Source: Prosthecobacter debontii
GTDB taxonomy: Bacteria > Verrucomicrobiota > Verrucomicrobiia > Verrucomicrobiales > Verrucomicrobiaceae
Reading direction: 5' to 3'
NCBI GenBank assembly: GCA_945869675.1
Contig: CAMBPS010000005.1
Span: 1-64,000 of the forward strand
Length of the DNA stretch: 64,000 bases
Shown: positions 25,357 through 34,670 of the stretch, one piece after another
Layout of the letters: each line of letters begins with the position of its first letter
Position numbering within the stretch: position 1 is the first letter of the stretch
Position numbers and translations under genes: made by a program
The notes under the pieces: generated by a model
Told to the model about the DNA's origin: nothing
Databases searched by the model: none
Seen by the model: only the letters and a program-made list of their open reading frames with translations

Positions 25357-26364
25357 TCAAGGATTAGTCATAAGCTGGATGAAGCGCAGCCCTTCGACGG
25401 TGATTTTGCCGCTGTTGCTGATCAAACCACGGGTCGCATAATAATGGGGCACATTGCTACCTTTGATCCAAGTCAAAGCAGGAGCGCTCACTGCTTCCGT
25501 CCCAGCTTTGATGGAAACGGGCAGCCCCCAGCGTGTACAACGAATATGCCAGGATGGCGCAGTCGGAGCAGTGCCTTCACGCAGCCACGGGTGGGTTTTC
25601 ACGACCTCAATCCTGGCACTTCCAGGCACTGCGATTTCAAATTCGACCTCCTGACTGCGCCACCAGGAGCGGAGAGTCAGAGCAGGGTCTTTGGCCTGCG
25701 CCAAATACAAGCCCTGCAGGTCCAAGCCTAGCAGATTCATGCCATTGTAAATGCCATGATGATTCGGCGTGCTGAATCCCGCGTTATGCCAGAGCTCAAA
25801 GTCAGGATTCAACATGACATTCAGCTACACATGCAGATGCGCCCGCCGCTGATCGATCCCGCTGCCCGTGTAACCCATCCGCGCCACCACCTGACCCAGC
25901 GTGACCTTGGTTCCAGCGGTGACGAGTGCTTCTTTCAAATGCGCATACAGAGAGTAAAACGGCCCCTCACCCCAATCATGTTTAATGACGAGATAGCTGC
26001 CGTAATTACTCTTTCCTGAAGGTGTCACATAAACGACCTCACCTGCCAAGATCGCCTTCACTTCATCCAGCGGATTACCCTTCGCGTCCCGCTGTAGCGG
26101 CTTCACATCCATGCCTTCATGAAAACGCGCATAGGCGATGCCGCTGCCCACCCGCCGAGGATCACGCCAAAAACCAAACTGGCCTCCTTCCCAAGGCGTC
26201 GTCTGCTGCCCTTCAAAGTTACGATCCACAAACTGAAAATAACCCGCCCCATCCCCCTTCAACAGCGCCTCATTGCCCGTCGGCAAATGCAGATCGAGAG
26301 CATAGATCGGTCCGTTGAGAGCAAGGATAAGGTAGAAGAGACGCATAAGAACTGCGGAAGACAT
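25357..26364 (-). pseudogene. M23 family metallopeptidase interrupted by in-frame TAG
   Basis: Reads as one continuous frame of about 335 codons with a TAG at 25827-25825. The first part (179 residues) has a signal peptide (MRLFYLILALNGPIYA, possible start 26346), the metal-binding HEGMD and AHLHV, as in LytM/M23 endopeptidases. The stop falls exactly where the family usually has Glu after HLHV; one base change (GAG to TAG) would explain it. The frame then runs 155 open codons (25822-25357), a C-terminal domain with no other defect. The truncated product would keep the zinc ligands. It may be a recent pseudogene, a sequencing error or a suppressed codon. The gene lies 15 bases after the S41 peptidase gene. 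Confidence 0.85.
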
Positions 26365-26379
26365 TCAGCATTAAATCAT

Positions 26380-27900
26380 TTATCTGCCCAGCGGAATCCC
26401 CACTCCTTGAGGCAGCTTCGGCTCTGCGGGCAAAGGCAGGGCTTTGGGGACATTCGGCGGGGCTTTGATGACGGCGGGCTTGGGCTTCGGTTCTTCTTTG
26501 GGACGGAAGGATTCAAAGACGAGGGCTCCTTTGAGGACATCGACGGCGCGCTCGAGTTGTTTGTCACCAAGATTGGCGATCTCAATGGCGGCAACCTCTC
26601 CACTGCCGTGATTGTTTCGCCACTTGGAGACACGAAGTTCTTCGTCGGTGGTCAGGGTGGAGACGATGTTTGGCTCGACCCCGTGCTCGTGAATCGTGCG
26701 ATGACTTGGCGTGTAGTATTTGGCGATGGTGAGGCGCATGGCCGCTCCATTTTTCATCGGCAGAATGCTCTGCACGCTACCCTTCCCAAAGCTGGTGGTG
26801 CCGACAATGATGGCGCGTTTGAGGTCTTGTAGAGCGCCGGCAGTGATCTCGGCAGCACTGGCACTGCCGTGATTGATCATGACGGCCATGGGATAACGGC
26901 GAGGCTTGCGGCCATCGCGACCTGGGGTGCGGTAAGGAGGCGGATTCTGGGAGGCGACGCGGCCCTCGGTGGTGACGACCACTGTGCCTTCAGGCAAAAA
27001 TTCACCACAAACAGCAATGGCGCTATCGAGCAGACCGCCAGGGTTATTCCGCAGATCCAGGATAAAAGCGGACATGCCCTGTTTTTCTAATCCATCCAGC
27101 GCCACACTCAGATCATTGGCTGTAGCCTGCGTGTATTGGGAGATGCGGGCATAGCCGATTTTATATTCACCGGCCATCCTGGGCACCAGCAGCATGGCAT
27201 CATGCACGGAGGTCTCGCTCAAGGTCTCGCGCACAAGATTAAACTCTAAAAACTGTCGCGTCCCAGGGCGGCGCACGGTGATCTTCAGACTTTCGCCAGC
27301 TTTTCCTGTGAGCAGCTGGATCGCCTCGGCCACACCGACACTGTCGGTCAGCACATCATTGATCCGCACCATCTGATCTCCAGCCAAGGCCCCTGCCCTA
27401 GCCGCAGGGCCATCTTCACGCACGCTGATGATGGTCAGAGTTCCTTCACGTAGAGCGACGCTGATACCGACACCTTCCGATGTATCGCTCTGTTCGCGCT
27501 GCATGTCCTCAAAAAGCGACTTTCCCATATACTCGCAGTGCGGGTCTAGACGACGGAGCATGCCTTCCAAAGCCCCTTCGACGAGCTGCTCATAGCTGAT
27601 TTGAGATTCATCCACGTAGCTCTGACGGATCGTCTCCATGGCCCGAGTCAGCAGTTCCATCTGCTTGTAGGCATCTTCTGAAGGCGGATTTGCCACAGGC
27701 TCCTTCGGTTTTTCGGTAACCGATTTTCCGGGGGCTGAGTCATCCTTGACCTTCGGCTTTGAAGGCGTCGACTTTGGGGCAACCGTTGGTGCCGAGGCAG
27801 GAACAGGCATAGCTGCCGGACTGGCCGCCCGGAGAGCGGCTCCAGCGACCAAATAAAAACTGAGGGCCATAACGCAGCGCATGCTCAGACAGTGCATCAT
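26380..27900 (-). CDS. S41 family C-terminal processing peptidase (CtpA-like)
   Basis: Periplasmic serine peptidase. An N-terminal signal (MALSFYLVAGAALRA) is followed by a Pro/Ala/Lys-rich linker, then a PDZ domain (EDGPAARAGALAGDQMVRIN, about residues 160-240). The tail-specific protease core follows, with the nucleophile in NHGSASAAEITAGALQD and the general base Lys in TSFGKGSVQS. A Pro-rich tail closes the protein. The ATG at 27900 is chosen for the signal peptide; the frame opens at 27990 and starts at 27897 or 27882 are also possible. The M23 gene follows after 15 bases, so the two probably formed an envelope-maintenance operon. Confidence 0.9.
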   Translation of the reverse strand: MMHCLSMRCVMALSFYLVAGAALRAASPAAMPVPASAPTVAPKSTPSKPKVKDDSAPGKSVTEKPKEPVANPPSEDAYKQMELLTRAMETIRQSYVDESQISYEQLVEGALEGMLRRLDPHCEYMGKSLFEDMQREQSDTSEGVGISVALREGTLTIISVREDGPAARAGALAGDQMVRINDVLTDSVGVAEAIQLLTGKAGESLKITVRRPGTRQFLEFNLVRETLSETSVHDAMLLVPRMAGEYKIGYARISQYTQATANDLSVALDGLEKQGMSAFILDLRNNPGGLLDSAIAVCGEFLPEGTVVVTTEGRVASQNPPPYRTPGRDGRKPRRYPMAVMINHGSASAAEITAGALQDLKRAIIVGTTSFGKGSVQSILPMKNGAAMRLTIAKYYTPSHRTIHEHGVEPNIVSTLTTDEELRVSKWRNNHGSGEVAAIEIANLGDKQLERAVDVLKGALVFESFRPKEEPKPKPAVIKAPPNVPKALPLPAEPKLPQGVGIPLGR

Positions 27901-28077
27901 TCCCGCAAGAGCAACAGGGCAAAATGCAGATACCTGAATCTGATAGCCTGTTTTACAGCTACCTTGAGGTGATTTCACCCGCTGAAACATGACCCCTGCG
28001 CTTCAAGAGTTGCCAGCGTGTCGGAAGCAGTTAGTTTCTAACCCGCTCCTTGCTAGGTAAGCGTATCCTCCACCCCC

Positions 28078-29619
28078 ATGTCTGATCTGGAAAACCCCTT
28101 TGAAGAAACGCTGCTCCAGCGGCACCGCGCAGAACCCTGCACCGTCGTCATCTTTGGCGCTACGGGTGACCTGACCAATCGCAAGCTCATCCCAGCCTTC
28201 TACAATGTCGCTGCCTGCGGGGACTTACCTCCGCAGTTTAAATTGGTGGGTTTTGCCCGTCGTGAAAAAACCGACGAAGTCTTCCGCAAAGAACTCGAAG
28301 AGGGAAATCGCAAAAACTCCCGTCAAGGTCATAATGACGAGCTCTGGAACAGCTTCTCCCAGAGTATTCACTACCACCGCAGCGAGTTCGAAGATCCTGC
28401 TGGGTACGTTCAGCTAAAGCTCCTACTCGATCAGTTCGACAGAGAGCGCGGCACGACTGCAAACCGACTTTTTTACCTAGCCTCCGCACCAGAGGCGTTC
28501 AAGCCGATCCTGGAGATGCTGAAAGCCGCTGGTTTGAATCACGGCGTGGATGGTAAATGGGCGCGTGTCGTCTGTGAGAAGCCCTTTGGTAAAGATCTGG
28601 CCACCGCCCGTGCACTCAATGCTGCCGTGGCTGATACCTTCGAGGAAAAAGACACTTACCGAATCGACCATTATCTGGGCAAAGAAACTGCCCAAAACAT
28701 CATGGTTCTACGCTTTGCCAATGCGCTCTTTGAGCCCAATTGGAACAGCAAATACATCGACAATGTCCAAATCACCTGTGCGGAGAATCTCGGCATGGAA
28801 GGTGGCCGTGGCGGTTACTACGATACTGCTGGCGCCCTGCGTGACATGGTGCAGAACCATCTCTTTCAGCTCCTCAGCCTCGTCGCGATGGAGCCGCCGA
28901 CCGACCTGAGTGCCGACAGTGTCCGCGATGAGAAGGTCAAAGTCATCCGTGCTCTGCGTCCGCTGATCGGCCCTGAGGCCGTCGGTGCCAATGTCATCCG
29001 TGCCCAATACACCGCTGGCAGTGTCGATGGCGTTTCTCGCGTTGGTTACCGACAGGAAGATCGCGTGAATCCTGAGTCCCAAACGGAGGCCTACGTGGCC
29101 TTGCGCCTTTTCATCGATACTTGGCGCTGGCAGGGAGTGCCATTTTACATTCGTGTGGGAAAGCAACTGCCGAAAAAAGCCACCGAGATCAGCATCCACT
29201 TCAAAAAACCGCCACAGGTCCCCTTTGCTACGGCAAGACTCCCCGGCAGCAGTGAAAACACCCTCGTCATCCGCATTCAGCCAGATGAGGGCATCGCCCT
29301 GCGCATTCTCGCCAAACAGCCCGGCCAAGCTCTCTCCATGCAACAAGTGAAGATGGACTTCCGCTACAGCAGCAGCTTTGGAAAAGCCAGCCCTGAGGCC
29401 TATGAACGCCTGCTTTTGGATGCAATGGCCGGAGATGCCACCCTCTTTGCCCGGCGCGACGAAGTGGAAAGCGCCTGGAAGTTCATCGACGAGATCGAGC
29501 ACGCCTGGCATCGGTCCGCCACCCCACCGCCAATGTGTGAATACCCTGCCGGAAGCTGGGGTCCCAAAGAAGCTGACGACCTCCTCCGCCAAGACGGGCA
29601 CGCCTGGAGATTGCTGTAG
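28078..29619 (+). CDS. zwf: Glucose-6-phosphate 1-dehydrogenase
   Basis: Oxidises glucose 6-phosphate to 6-phosphogluconolactone with NAD(P)+, the entry step of the oxidative pentose phosphate pathway. The nucleotide-binding fingerprint GATGDLTNRKLIPA lies near residue 29. The active-site motif RIDHYLGKE is near 195-203, with the catalytic His. The C-terminal substrate domain includes VPFYIRVGKQLPKKATEI. The 513 residues match the family. opcA follows 12 bases later. The gene is divergent from the S41 peptidase gene. Confidence 0.97.
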   Translation: MSDLENPFEETLLQRHRAEPCTVVIFGATGDLTNRKLIPAFYNVAACGDLPPQFKLVGFARREKTDEVFRKELEEGNRKNSRQGHNDELWNSFSQSIHYHRSEFEDPAGYVQLKLLLDQFDRERGTTANRLFYLASAPEAFKPILEMLKAAGLNHGVDGKWARVVCEKPFGKDLATARALNAAVADTFEEKDTYRIDHYLGKETAQNIMVLRFANALFEPNWNSKYIDNVQITCAENLGMEGGRGGYYDTAGALRDMVQNHLFQLLSLVAMEPPTDLSADSVRDEKVKVIRALRPLIGPEAVGANVIRAQYTAGSVDGVSRVGYRQEDRVNPESQTEAYVALRLFIDTWRWQGVPFYIRVGKQLPKKATEISIHFKKPPQVPFATARLPGSSENTLVIRIQPDEGIALRILAKQPGQALSMQQVKMDFRYSSSFGKASPEAYERLLLDAMAGDATLFARRDEVESAWKFIDEIEHAWHRSATPPPMCEYPAGSWGPKEADDLLRQDGHAWRLL

Positions 29620-29631
29620 CGGAGTAACGCC

Positions 29632-30693
29632 TTGCCTAATCCCATGCCACTCTCTGAAGACACCCTAGCCTGCCTTGGCACAGAAGTCCCACTCGCTAAG
29701 ATCGACCGAGCTCTCAAGGAACTTTGGGATAGCGATGTCGCGAAGACTCGTGCCTCGCTCATCAACCTTGCCATTTACAGTGAAGCGACGGAATCATTGA
29801 TCGAAAATAACCATCTGCTGGCCAAGATCACGGCCGAAAATGCCTGCCGGGCACTTTTGATCACGTGCCTGCCAGAGGTCAAACCTCAACGCGCTCGCGC
29901 TTGGATCAATGCGCTCTGCCGTCCCTATCAGGGAAAGCAGATTGTTTGCAGCGAGCAGATTTCCTTTGTGCTTGAAGGAGGTGACGCCGCTCAGGTTCAA
30001 AACGTCGTCTTTGCCCATCTTGATTCAGATCTGCCACTCATCGTCTGGTGGCAGGGAGAACTCACGAAAAACTTCGAAGAACGCTTTTACAGCCGAATCG
30101 GCACACTCATCATCGACAGCAGCACTTGGGATGATCCTCGTCGCGAGTTCGCCAGTCTAGGCGCTGCAAAAGCGGCCGAAACATCCCACTTCGATGTCCG
30201 AGATCTGAGCTGGACGCGCAGTCACTTTCTGCGCACCGCTTTAGCCAATGCCTTTCAGGATATCAAAGCGCGCGAGCACTTGCCAAAGCTCCAGTCCATC
30301 GAGATCACACACCTGAATACCGAACGCTGCGCTGCTGTGCTGCTCGCTGGCTGGATCACTCAAAGACTGGGTGCCGTTCTCGATGAAGCTCAATCCGGTC
30401 TAGTCTTTCAAAAGACTGACGGAACCAGCCTTCGCGTCACTTTGATCGAAACCCTTTCTGGATGCGCTCTACAATCGCTGCGCCTCATAGCACCGTGCCT
30501 AGAAGTCAGTGTCACTCGTGATGGCCTCTCAAGCTTTGTGCGCGTGAATGCCACCTGTGAAGGTCATAGCCATGAAGAACTTCTTCCTGCAGATGTCGTC
30601 AGTGATGCCGAACTCATCAGTGAGCAACTCAGCCGCTCCGGCGGAAGCACCCATTACTCGAAAGTACTGCCTCTGATGGTGAAGATGTTGTAG
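29632..30693 (+). CDS. opcA: Glucose-6-phosphate dehydrogenase assembly protein OpcA-like
   Basis: 353 residues directly after zwf. Family-like features include the central VFAHLDSDLPLIVWWQGEL and the later LASLGAA-type and WTRSHFLRTALANAF stretches. In cyanobacteria and actinobacteria OpcA activates or assembles G6PDH. The start is probably TTG at 29632, with GGAG at 29621-29624 at good spacing (7 bases). The ATG at 29644 would leave that site 19 bases away. Coupling to zwf supports the assignment; the exact role in this phylum is inferred. Confidence 0.85.
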   Translation: MPNPMPLSEDTLACLGTEVPLAKIDRALKELWDSDVAKTRASLINLAIYSEATESLIENNHLLAKITAENACRALLITCLPEVKPQRARAWINALCRPYQGKQIVCSEQISFVLEGGDAAQVQNVVFAHLDSDLPLIVWWQGELTKNFEERFYSRIGTLIIDSSTWDDPRREFASLGAAKAAETSHFDVRDLSWTRSHFLRTALANAFQDIKAREHLPKLQSIEITHLNTERCAAVLLAGWITQRLGAVLDEAQSGLVFQKTDGTSLRVTLIETLSGCALQSLRLIAPCLEVSVTRDGLSSFVRVNATCEGHSHEELLPADVVSDAELISEQLSRSGGSTHYSKVLPLMVKML

Positions 30694-30750
30694 CTGCCTG
30701 CGCCAGCAAGTGGAACCTCGATATCATCCCCCATGCCTTGACCTGCACGG

Positions 30751-32700
30751 CTACCTCATCGTCTCAGTCTGCGCCAGCACATCGGCAAAGGGAACTTTCT
30801 CCAGCATTCCATACGCTTCATTCCGCGTCAGACGCTCACGGATTGTCGCTGGACTGGACAAGCCACAAAGAAAACGCGCCAGTTGTCTTGGTGTGCGAAG
30901 AGAAGCATGGCGCTCATCCATCAGTGCACGGATCGCCGCGACATCTTCCATGGTGATCTCAGGAATCGGCGACTGCGGCAATAAACGCGGGGTTTCATCA
31001 GCCCCACCTTTAGCCTGCTCCTGACAACTCGTGCAGGTGCCGCAATCCTCGATCATTTCTTCCCCAAAGTAACGCAACAACCAGCGCGTCAAACAACCGC
31101 GATGCCCAGCCAACTCTAGCACCTGATGAAGCCGCTTGACATCACGCGCCTCTCGATTGATAAAAAGTTGCTGCATCTGCACACTGATCGGGCCTGGATC
31201 ACGCTCCGCAGCATTGTCACAGAGTCGATAGCGCTGCCTAGCCTTACTCGGTTTAAGTTCGATTTCTCCTGACTCCTGCAGCCAAGTCAGCGCTTTCATG
31301 ACCCGCTCACGTGGCTCTTCGATCTGTTCCGCCGCCTCATCTGGATTCAGCGCAATCCATTTGGTCCCACGCTTACCGGCTGAAAAAACACGCTTCAAAA
31401 ACGCTTGTCGCTCTGGTTGATGGCCTGACAAAATTCGCGCCTCAGGCTGAAGAAAACGGAATTGATAACTCGAATAAAATGACCCTAACGGACGCACCAC
31501 GCCGGTGAGCTCTAAATTGGTTAAAACGGTCTCAATGACCAGGGGCCGAATATCCGTGGACTGAGAAAGCTCGTAGAGAGAGAAATCGAACTCCTGCCCC
31601 TGACGCAACAAATGATCCACCAACTGACGCAATGCCTGTGGCGTCGGCGTGTCACCGAATGTGAAGTTTTCTAAGACAATGCAGTCGTCTTTGCAGGCCA
31701 ACAACTCACACACGGAAGGCTTTCCATCACGCCCGGCACGGCCCGTTTCCTGCATGTAGTTTTCCAGCGTCTTGGGCAGATTGTAGTGATATACGGCCCG
31801 GATATTTGCCTTATCAATTCCCATGCCAAAGGCAATGGTCGCCACGATCACGTCTAGTGTGCCGTTCATAAAGGAATCCTGCGCAGCATGCCGGTACTCG
31901 TCTGGCAGACCGGCATGGTAAGCCAGCGCATTTACGCCATTGCGTTGCAGAAAGGTTGCCACCTCTTCCGCCGTGTTTTGCAGCGTCACATAGACAATAG
32001 AGGCCCCTTTCCGCTTAAGCAGAACCTTTGCCAAATACTCCTTTCGCTTTAGTGCAGGGCAGGGCGTGATACGGTAATGTAAGTTAGACCGATGAAACGA
32101 CGTCTGCACATGATCTTCTTCGGCGATGCCAAACGCCTTTCGAATATCCCGCGCTACGTCAGGTGTCGCCGTCGCCGTCAGCGCCAGTAATGGATGAATG
32201 CCAAGCTCCTGCGCCATCAGTGCTAGACGCAGGTACTCTGGGCGGAAATTGTGTCCCCATTCCGAAATACAGTGCGCCTCATCCACCGCCATCATAGCAA
32301 TTTTTACCTGCTTGAGTCGTTCAATAAAGTTCTCATTCATCAGCCGCTCTGGCGCGATGTAGAGCAGCTTCAAAAGCCCTGACTTCATGTCGTCAAACAC
32401 CCGCTGGGACTCTTCTAGCGATAAAGAAGAATCCAAACGTGCCGCCGCAATCCCGCGCGCTTTCAGCGCCTCCACCTGATCCTTCATCAACGCGATCAGA
32501 GGTGAGATTACCAGCGTCACCCCATCCATCAGCAGCGCCGGAAGCTGATAACACAGGGACTTCCCTGCACTCGTCGGAAACAGCGCCAGTGCACTCCGCC
32601 CAGCCAGTAGCGACTGCATCACTCGCTCCTGCCCCGGGCGGAAAGCCGCATGGCCAAAGTGTTTTTTGAGTGTGGCATGAAGGTCCGTAGGCATCTCCAT
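30751..32700 (-). CDS. recQ: ATP-dependent DNA helicase RecQ
   Basis: 3'-5' superfamily 2 helicase of recombination and repair. Walker A is FPTSAGKSLCYQLP near residue 40. The DEAH box is MAVDEAHCISEWGHNFRPEY, followed by GMGIDKANIRAVYHYNLPK and QETGRAGRDGKPS (motif VI). The RecQ-C zinc site is LTRWLLRYFGEEMIEDC then GTCTSC, with a winged-helix region before it. The C-terminal ~85 residues are short and do not show a clear HRDC domain. The 649 residues are in the family range. It is convergent with opcA and divergent from the EVE gene. Confidence 0.95.
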   Translation of the reverse strand: MEMPTDLHATLKKHFGHAAFRPGQERVMQSLLAGRSALALFPTSAGKSLCYQLPALLMDGVTLVISPLIALMKDQVEALKARGIAAARLDSSLSLEESQRVFDDMKSGLLKLLYIAPERLMNENFIERLKQVKIAMMAVDEAHCISEWGHNFRPEYLRLALMAQELGIHPLLALTATATPDVARDIRKAFGIAEEDHVQTSFHRSNLHYRITPCPALKRKEYLAKVLLKRKGASIVYVTLQNTAEEVATFLQRNGVNALAYHAGLPDEYRHAAQDSFMNGTLDVIVATIAFGMGIDKANIRAVYHYNLPKTLENYMQETGRAGRDGKPSVCELLACKDDCIVLENFTFGDTPTPQALRQLVDHLLRQGQEFDFSLYELSQSTDIRPLVIETVLTNLELTGVVRPLGSFYSSYQFRFLQPEARILSGHQPERQAFLKRVFSAGKRGTKWIALNPDEAAEQIEEPRERVMKALTWLQESGEIELKPSKARQRYRLCDNAAERDPGPISVQMQQLFINREARDVKRLHQVLELAGHRGCLTRWLLRYFGEEMIEDCGTCTSCQEQAKGGADETPRLLPQSPIPEITMEDVAAIRALMDERHASLRTPRQLARFLCGLSSPATIRERLTRNEAYGMLEKVPFADVLAQTETMR

Positions 32701-32765
32701 TCATCGCACAATCGAGCAACTTCATCATTCCTTTTTCTTGCTTGCTGCGTATCAGGTGAATTCTC

Positions 32766-33233
32766 ATGTCTCACTGGCTACTCAAATCTGAACCTGACGT
32801 TTTTTCTTTCGATCACCTCAAGGCACGTCCAAAGAGGACGGAACCCTGGAATGGGGTGCGGAATTATCAGGTGCGGAACATGATGCGGGATCAAATGGCG
32901 CTGGGAGATCTGGGCTTTTTTTATCACTCAAGCTGCCCCGTACCAGGAATTGCCGGAATCGTGAAGATCGTCAAAGAGGCTTATCCTGATCACACGCAAT
33001 TTGATCCTGCTTCGGAATACTTTGATGCAGGTAGCAAACTTGAGGAACCACGCTGGCTGATGGTGGATGTGAAGTGGGAGGCAGACTTCACGACGTTTGT
33101 GACCTTGGACATGCTGCGTGCGGAGCCCAAGCTGGCGGACATGCTGATTCTTCGCCGAGGGAATCGCCTTTCCATCACTGGGGTCCAGCCTCAGCACTGG
33201 GAGCTCATTTGCAAACTTGGGAACGAAGGCTAG
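32766..33233 (+). CDS. EVE domain-containing protein
   Basis: 155 residues covering one EVE (PUA-like) domain: WLLKSEPDVFSFDHL at the N-terminus, WNGVRNYQVRNMMRDQM, DLGFFYHSS, and a C-terminal LRRGNRLSITGVQPQHWELI. EVE domains bind modified bases or RNA (thymocyte nuclear protein 1 and bacterial homologues), often near modification-dependent restriction systems. None is visible here. It starts 65 bases from the divergent recQ gene. Confidence 0.92.
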   Translation: MSHWLLKSEPDVFSFDHLKARPKRTEPWNGVRNYQVRNMMRDQMALGDLGFFYHSSCPVPGIAGIVKIVKEAYPDHTQFDPASEYFDAGSKLEEPRWLMVDVKWEADFTTFVTLDMLRAEPKLADMLILRRGNRLSITGVQPQHWELICKLGNEG

Positions 33234-33273
33234 GCCTTTGGCCGCTGACAGGCGGGCAACAAGCCTTCCCGTA

Positions 33274-33306
33274 TAACAAAACACCCGACCTTGTGGGCCG
33301 GGTGTT
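33274..33306 (-). terminator. Intrinsic terminator of the DUF1501 gene
   Basis: On the minus strand AACACCCGGCC-CACAA-GGTCGGGTGTT forms a stem of about 11 bp (one mismatch), followed by TTTTGTTAT. It lies about 25 bases after the DUF1501 stop codon. The opposite strand has no T-tract. Confidence 0.75.
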
Positions 33307-33331
33307 GAATTTAGAGGCTGTCGATTCGGGA

Positions 33332-34630
33332 TTAAGCGAAGATGTCGATCACTGGCACGCCTGTATTGCCCACGGTGAATGGGCGATTGGAGGGTGACAT
33401 GACGACTTCTTCAACAGGGAGGCCCATGGCGTGACCGATGGTGGCCAGGAAGTCCTCAGGGCTGGTCTGCTTATCAGCAGGACGACGACCTTCTTTATCC
33501 GAAGCACCATAAGCGAAGCCGCGTTTGGCTCCGCCGCCAGCAAGGACGGTGGTGTAGGCGAGAGGGTAATGGTCGCGACCATCATTCTCATTGATGTCCG
33601 GCGTGCGTCCGAACTCGGAGCCTAGGACAACCAAGGTGGAATCCAAAAGACCTTTGGCTTCAAGATCGAGCAGCAGGGCTGAGAAGCCTGTGTCGAGCGT
33701 GTTACCATTGTTGGTCATGGCGTTGTCGATGGTGTTGTGCATATCCCAGCCGCCCATCTGAACTTCAACAAAGCGGACACCGCTTTCGATGAGACGACGA
33801 GCGAGCAAGCAGCCTTGGCCAAAGTTGTTCCTACCGTATTTCTCACGAGTTTCTGGGGTCTCGAGAGTGAGGTCGAAAGCCTTGAGGTCTTCGCTTTTCA
33901 TGAGCTTGAGAGTTTCATCATAGAACTCGGAATACGCTTTCACATCTTCGCTCTGGAACTTCTTGCGGAACCCAGAGTCAAACTCATTCATGAGCGAGAT
34001 ACGCTTGCTGAACTGGGCATCCGAGGTGGTTGGCTTAATGTTTTGAAGGCCGGTCTCTGGATTGGAGATCGGGATCGGAGACATGGCAGGCGGGAAGAAG
34101 CCTGCGCCTGGATAGGCACTGCCGCTATTGACGACGACGCTGTCTGGGAGTGTGACGTCTTTGATGCGCCCAAGGAAGTGAGAACCCCAAACACCCATCG
34201 CTGGGTGAACGATGGTGCCGCGTGGCTCATAGCCCGTCTTCATGATGTAGGTTCCGGCTTCATGCACACCCGTCTTGGAGGACATGGAGCGGATGAGGGA
34301 CAACTTGCTGGCGTTTTCAGCCAACTTAGGCAGATAACCACCGAGGTAGTCGATGCCGTCAGCTTTGGCCTTGATGCGATCACCGAAGCCTTTGGTAGCA
34401 CCTTCTTTTGGATCGAAGGTATCGATGTGGGTCATGCCGCCACCCATCCAGAGATAGATGACGTGTTTGGCTTTACCAAAGCCAGGAGTGCCAGGGCCGG
34501 AGGCGCTAGCAGCCTTAGCCATCTTGGAAGAAAGACCAGGAAGGAGGGTGACGCCGAGGACCGTCTTTGCGGTATTCAGCATGAACTGACGGCGATTAGC
34601 GTCGTTGAGGCGGAGGAGTTCTGATTTCAT
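33332..34630 (-). CDS. DUF1501 protein (Tat-exported)
   Basis: 432 residues from ATG 34630. A Tat-like signal, NRRQFMLNTAKTVLG, is followed by the DUF1501 core: KHVIYLWMGGGMTHIDTFDP, LIRSMSSKTGVHEAGTYIMKT, VEVQMGGWDMHNTID near residue 290, and VVLGSEFGRTPDINENDGRDH. These positions match metal-binding parts of the alkaline phosphatase-like fold to which DUF1501 is related, but no activity is established. The DUF1549/DUF1553 gene lies immediately upstream on the same strand (40-base gap), the usual two-gene arrangement. Confidence 0.9.
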   Translation of the reverse strand: MKSELLRLNDANRRQFMLNTAKTVLGVTLLPGLSSKMAKAASASGPGTPGFGKAKHVIYLWMGGGMTHIDTFDPKEGATKGFGDRIKAKADGIDYLGGYLPKLAENASKLSLIRSMSSKTGVHEAGTYIMKTGYEPRGTIVHPAMGVWGSHFLGRIKDVTLPDSVVVNSGSAYPGAGFFPPAMSPIPISNPETGLQNIKPTTSDAQFSKRISLMNEFDSGFRKKFQSEDVKAYSEFYDETLKLMKSEDLKAFDLTLETPETREKYGRNNFGQGCLLARRLIESGVRFVEVQMGGWDMHNTIDNAMTNNGNTLDTGFSALLLDLEAKGLLDSTLVVLGSEFGRTPDINENDGRDHYPLAYTTVLAGGGAKRGFAYGASDKEGRRPADKQTSPEDFLATIGHAMGLPVEEVVMSPSNRPFTVGNTGVPVIDIFA

Positions 34631-34670
34631 AGTTTTAAAAGTTGAAGTTAAAAAGTGATTGAGTTCGTGA

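Noticed and set aside
28708-29601. 297-codon minus-strand frame
   Set aside because: Antisense to zwf, which is fully conserved; no signal, motif or start context supports it.
33737-34624. 295-codon plus-strand frame
   Set aside because: Antisense to the DUF1501 gene, which carries all family motifs.
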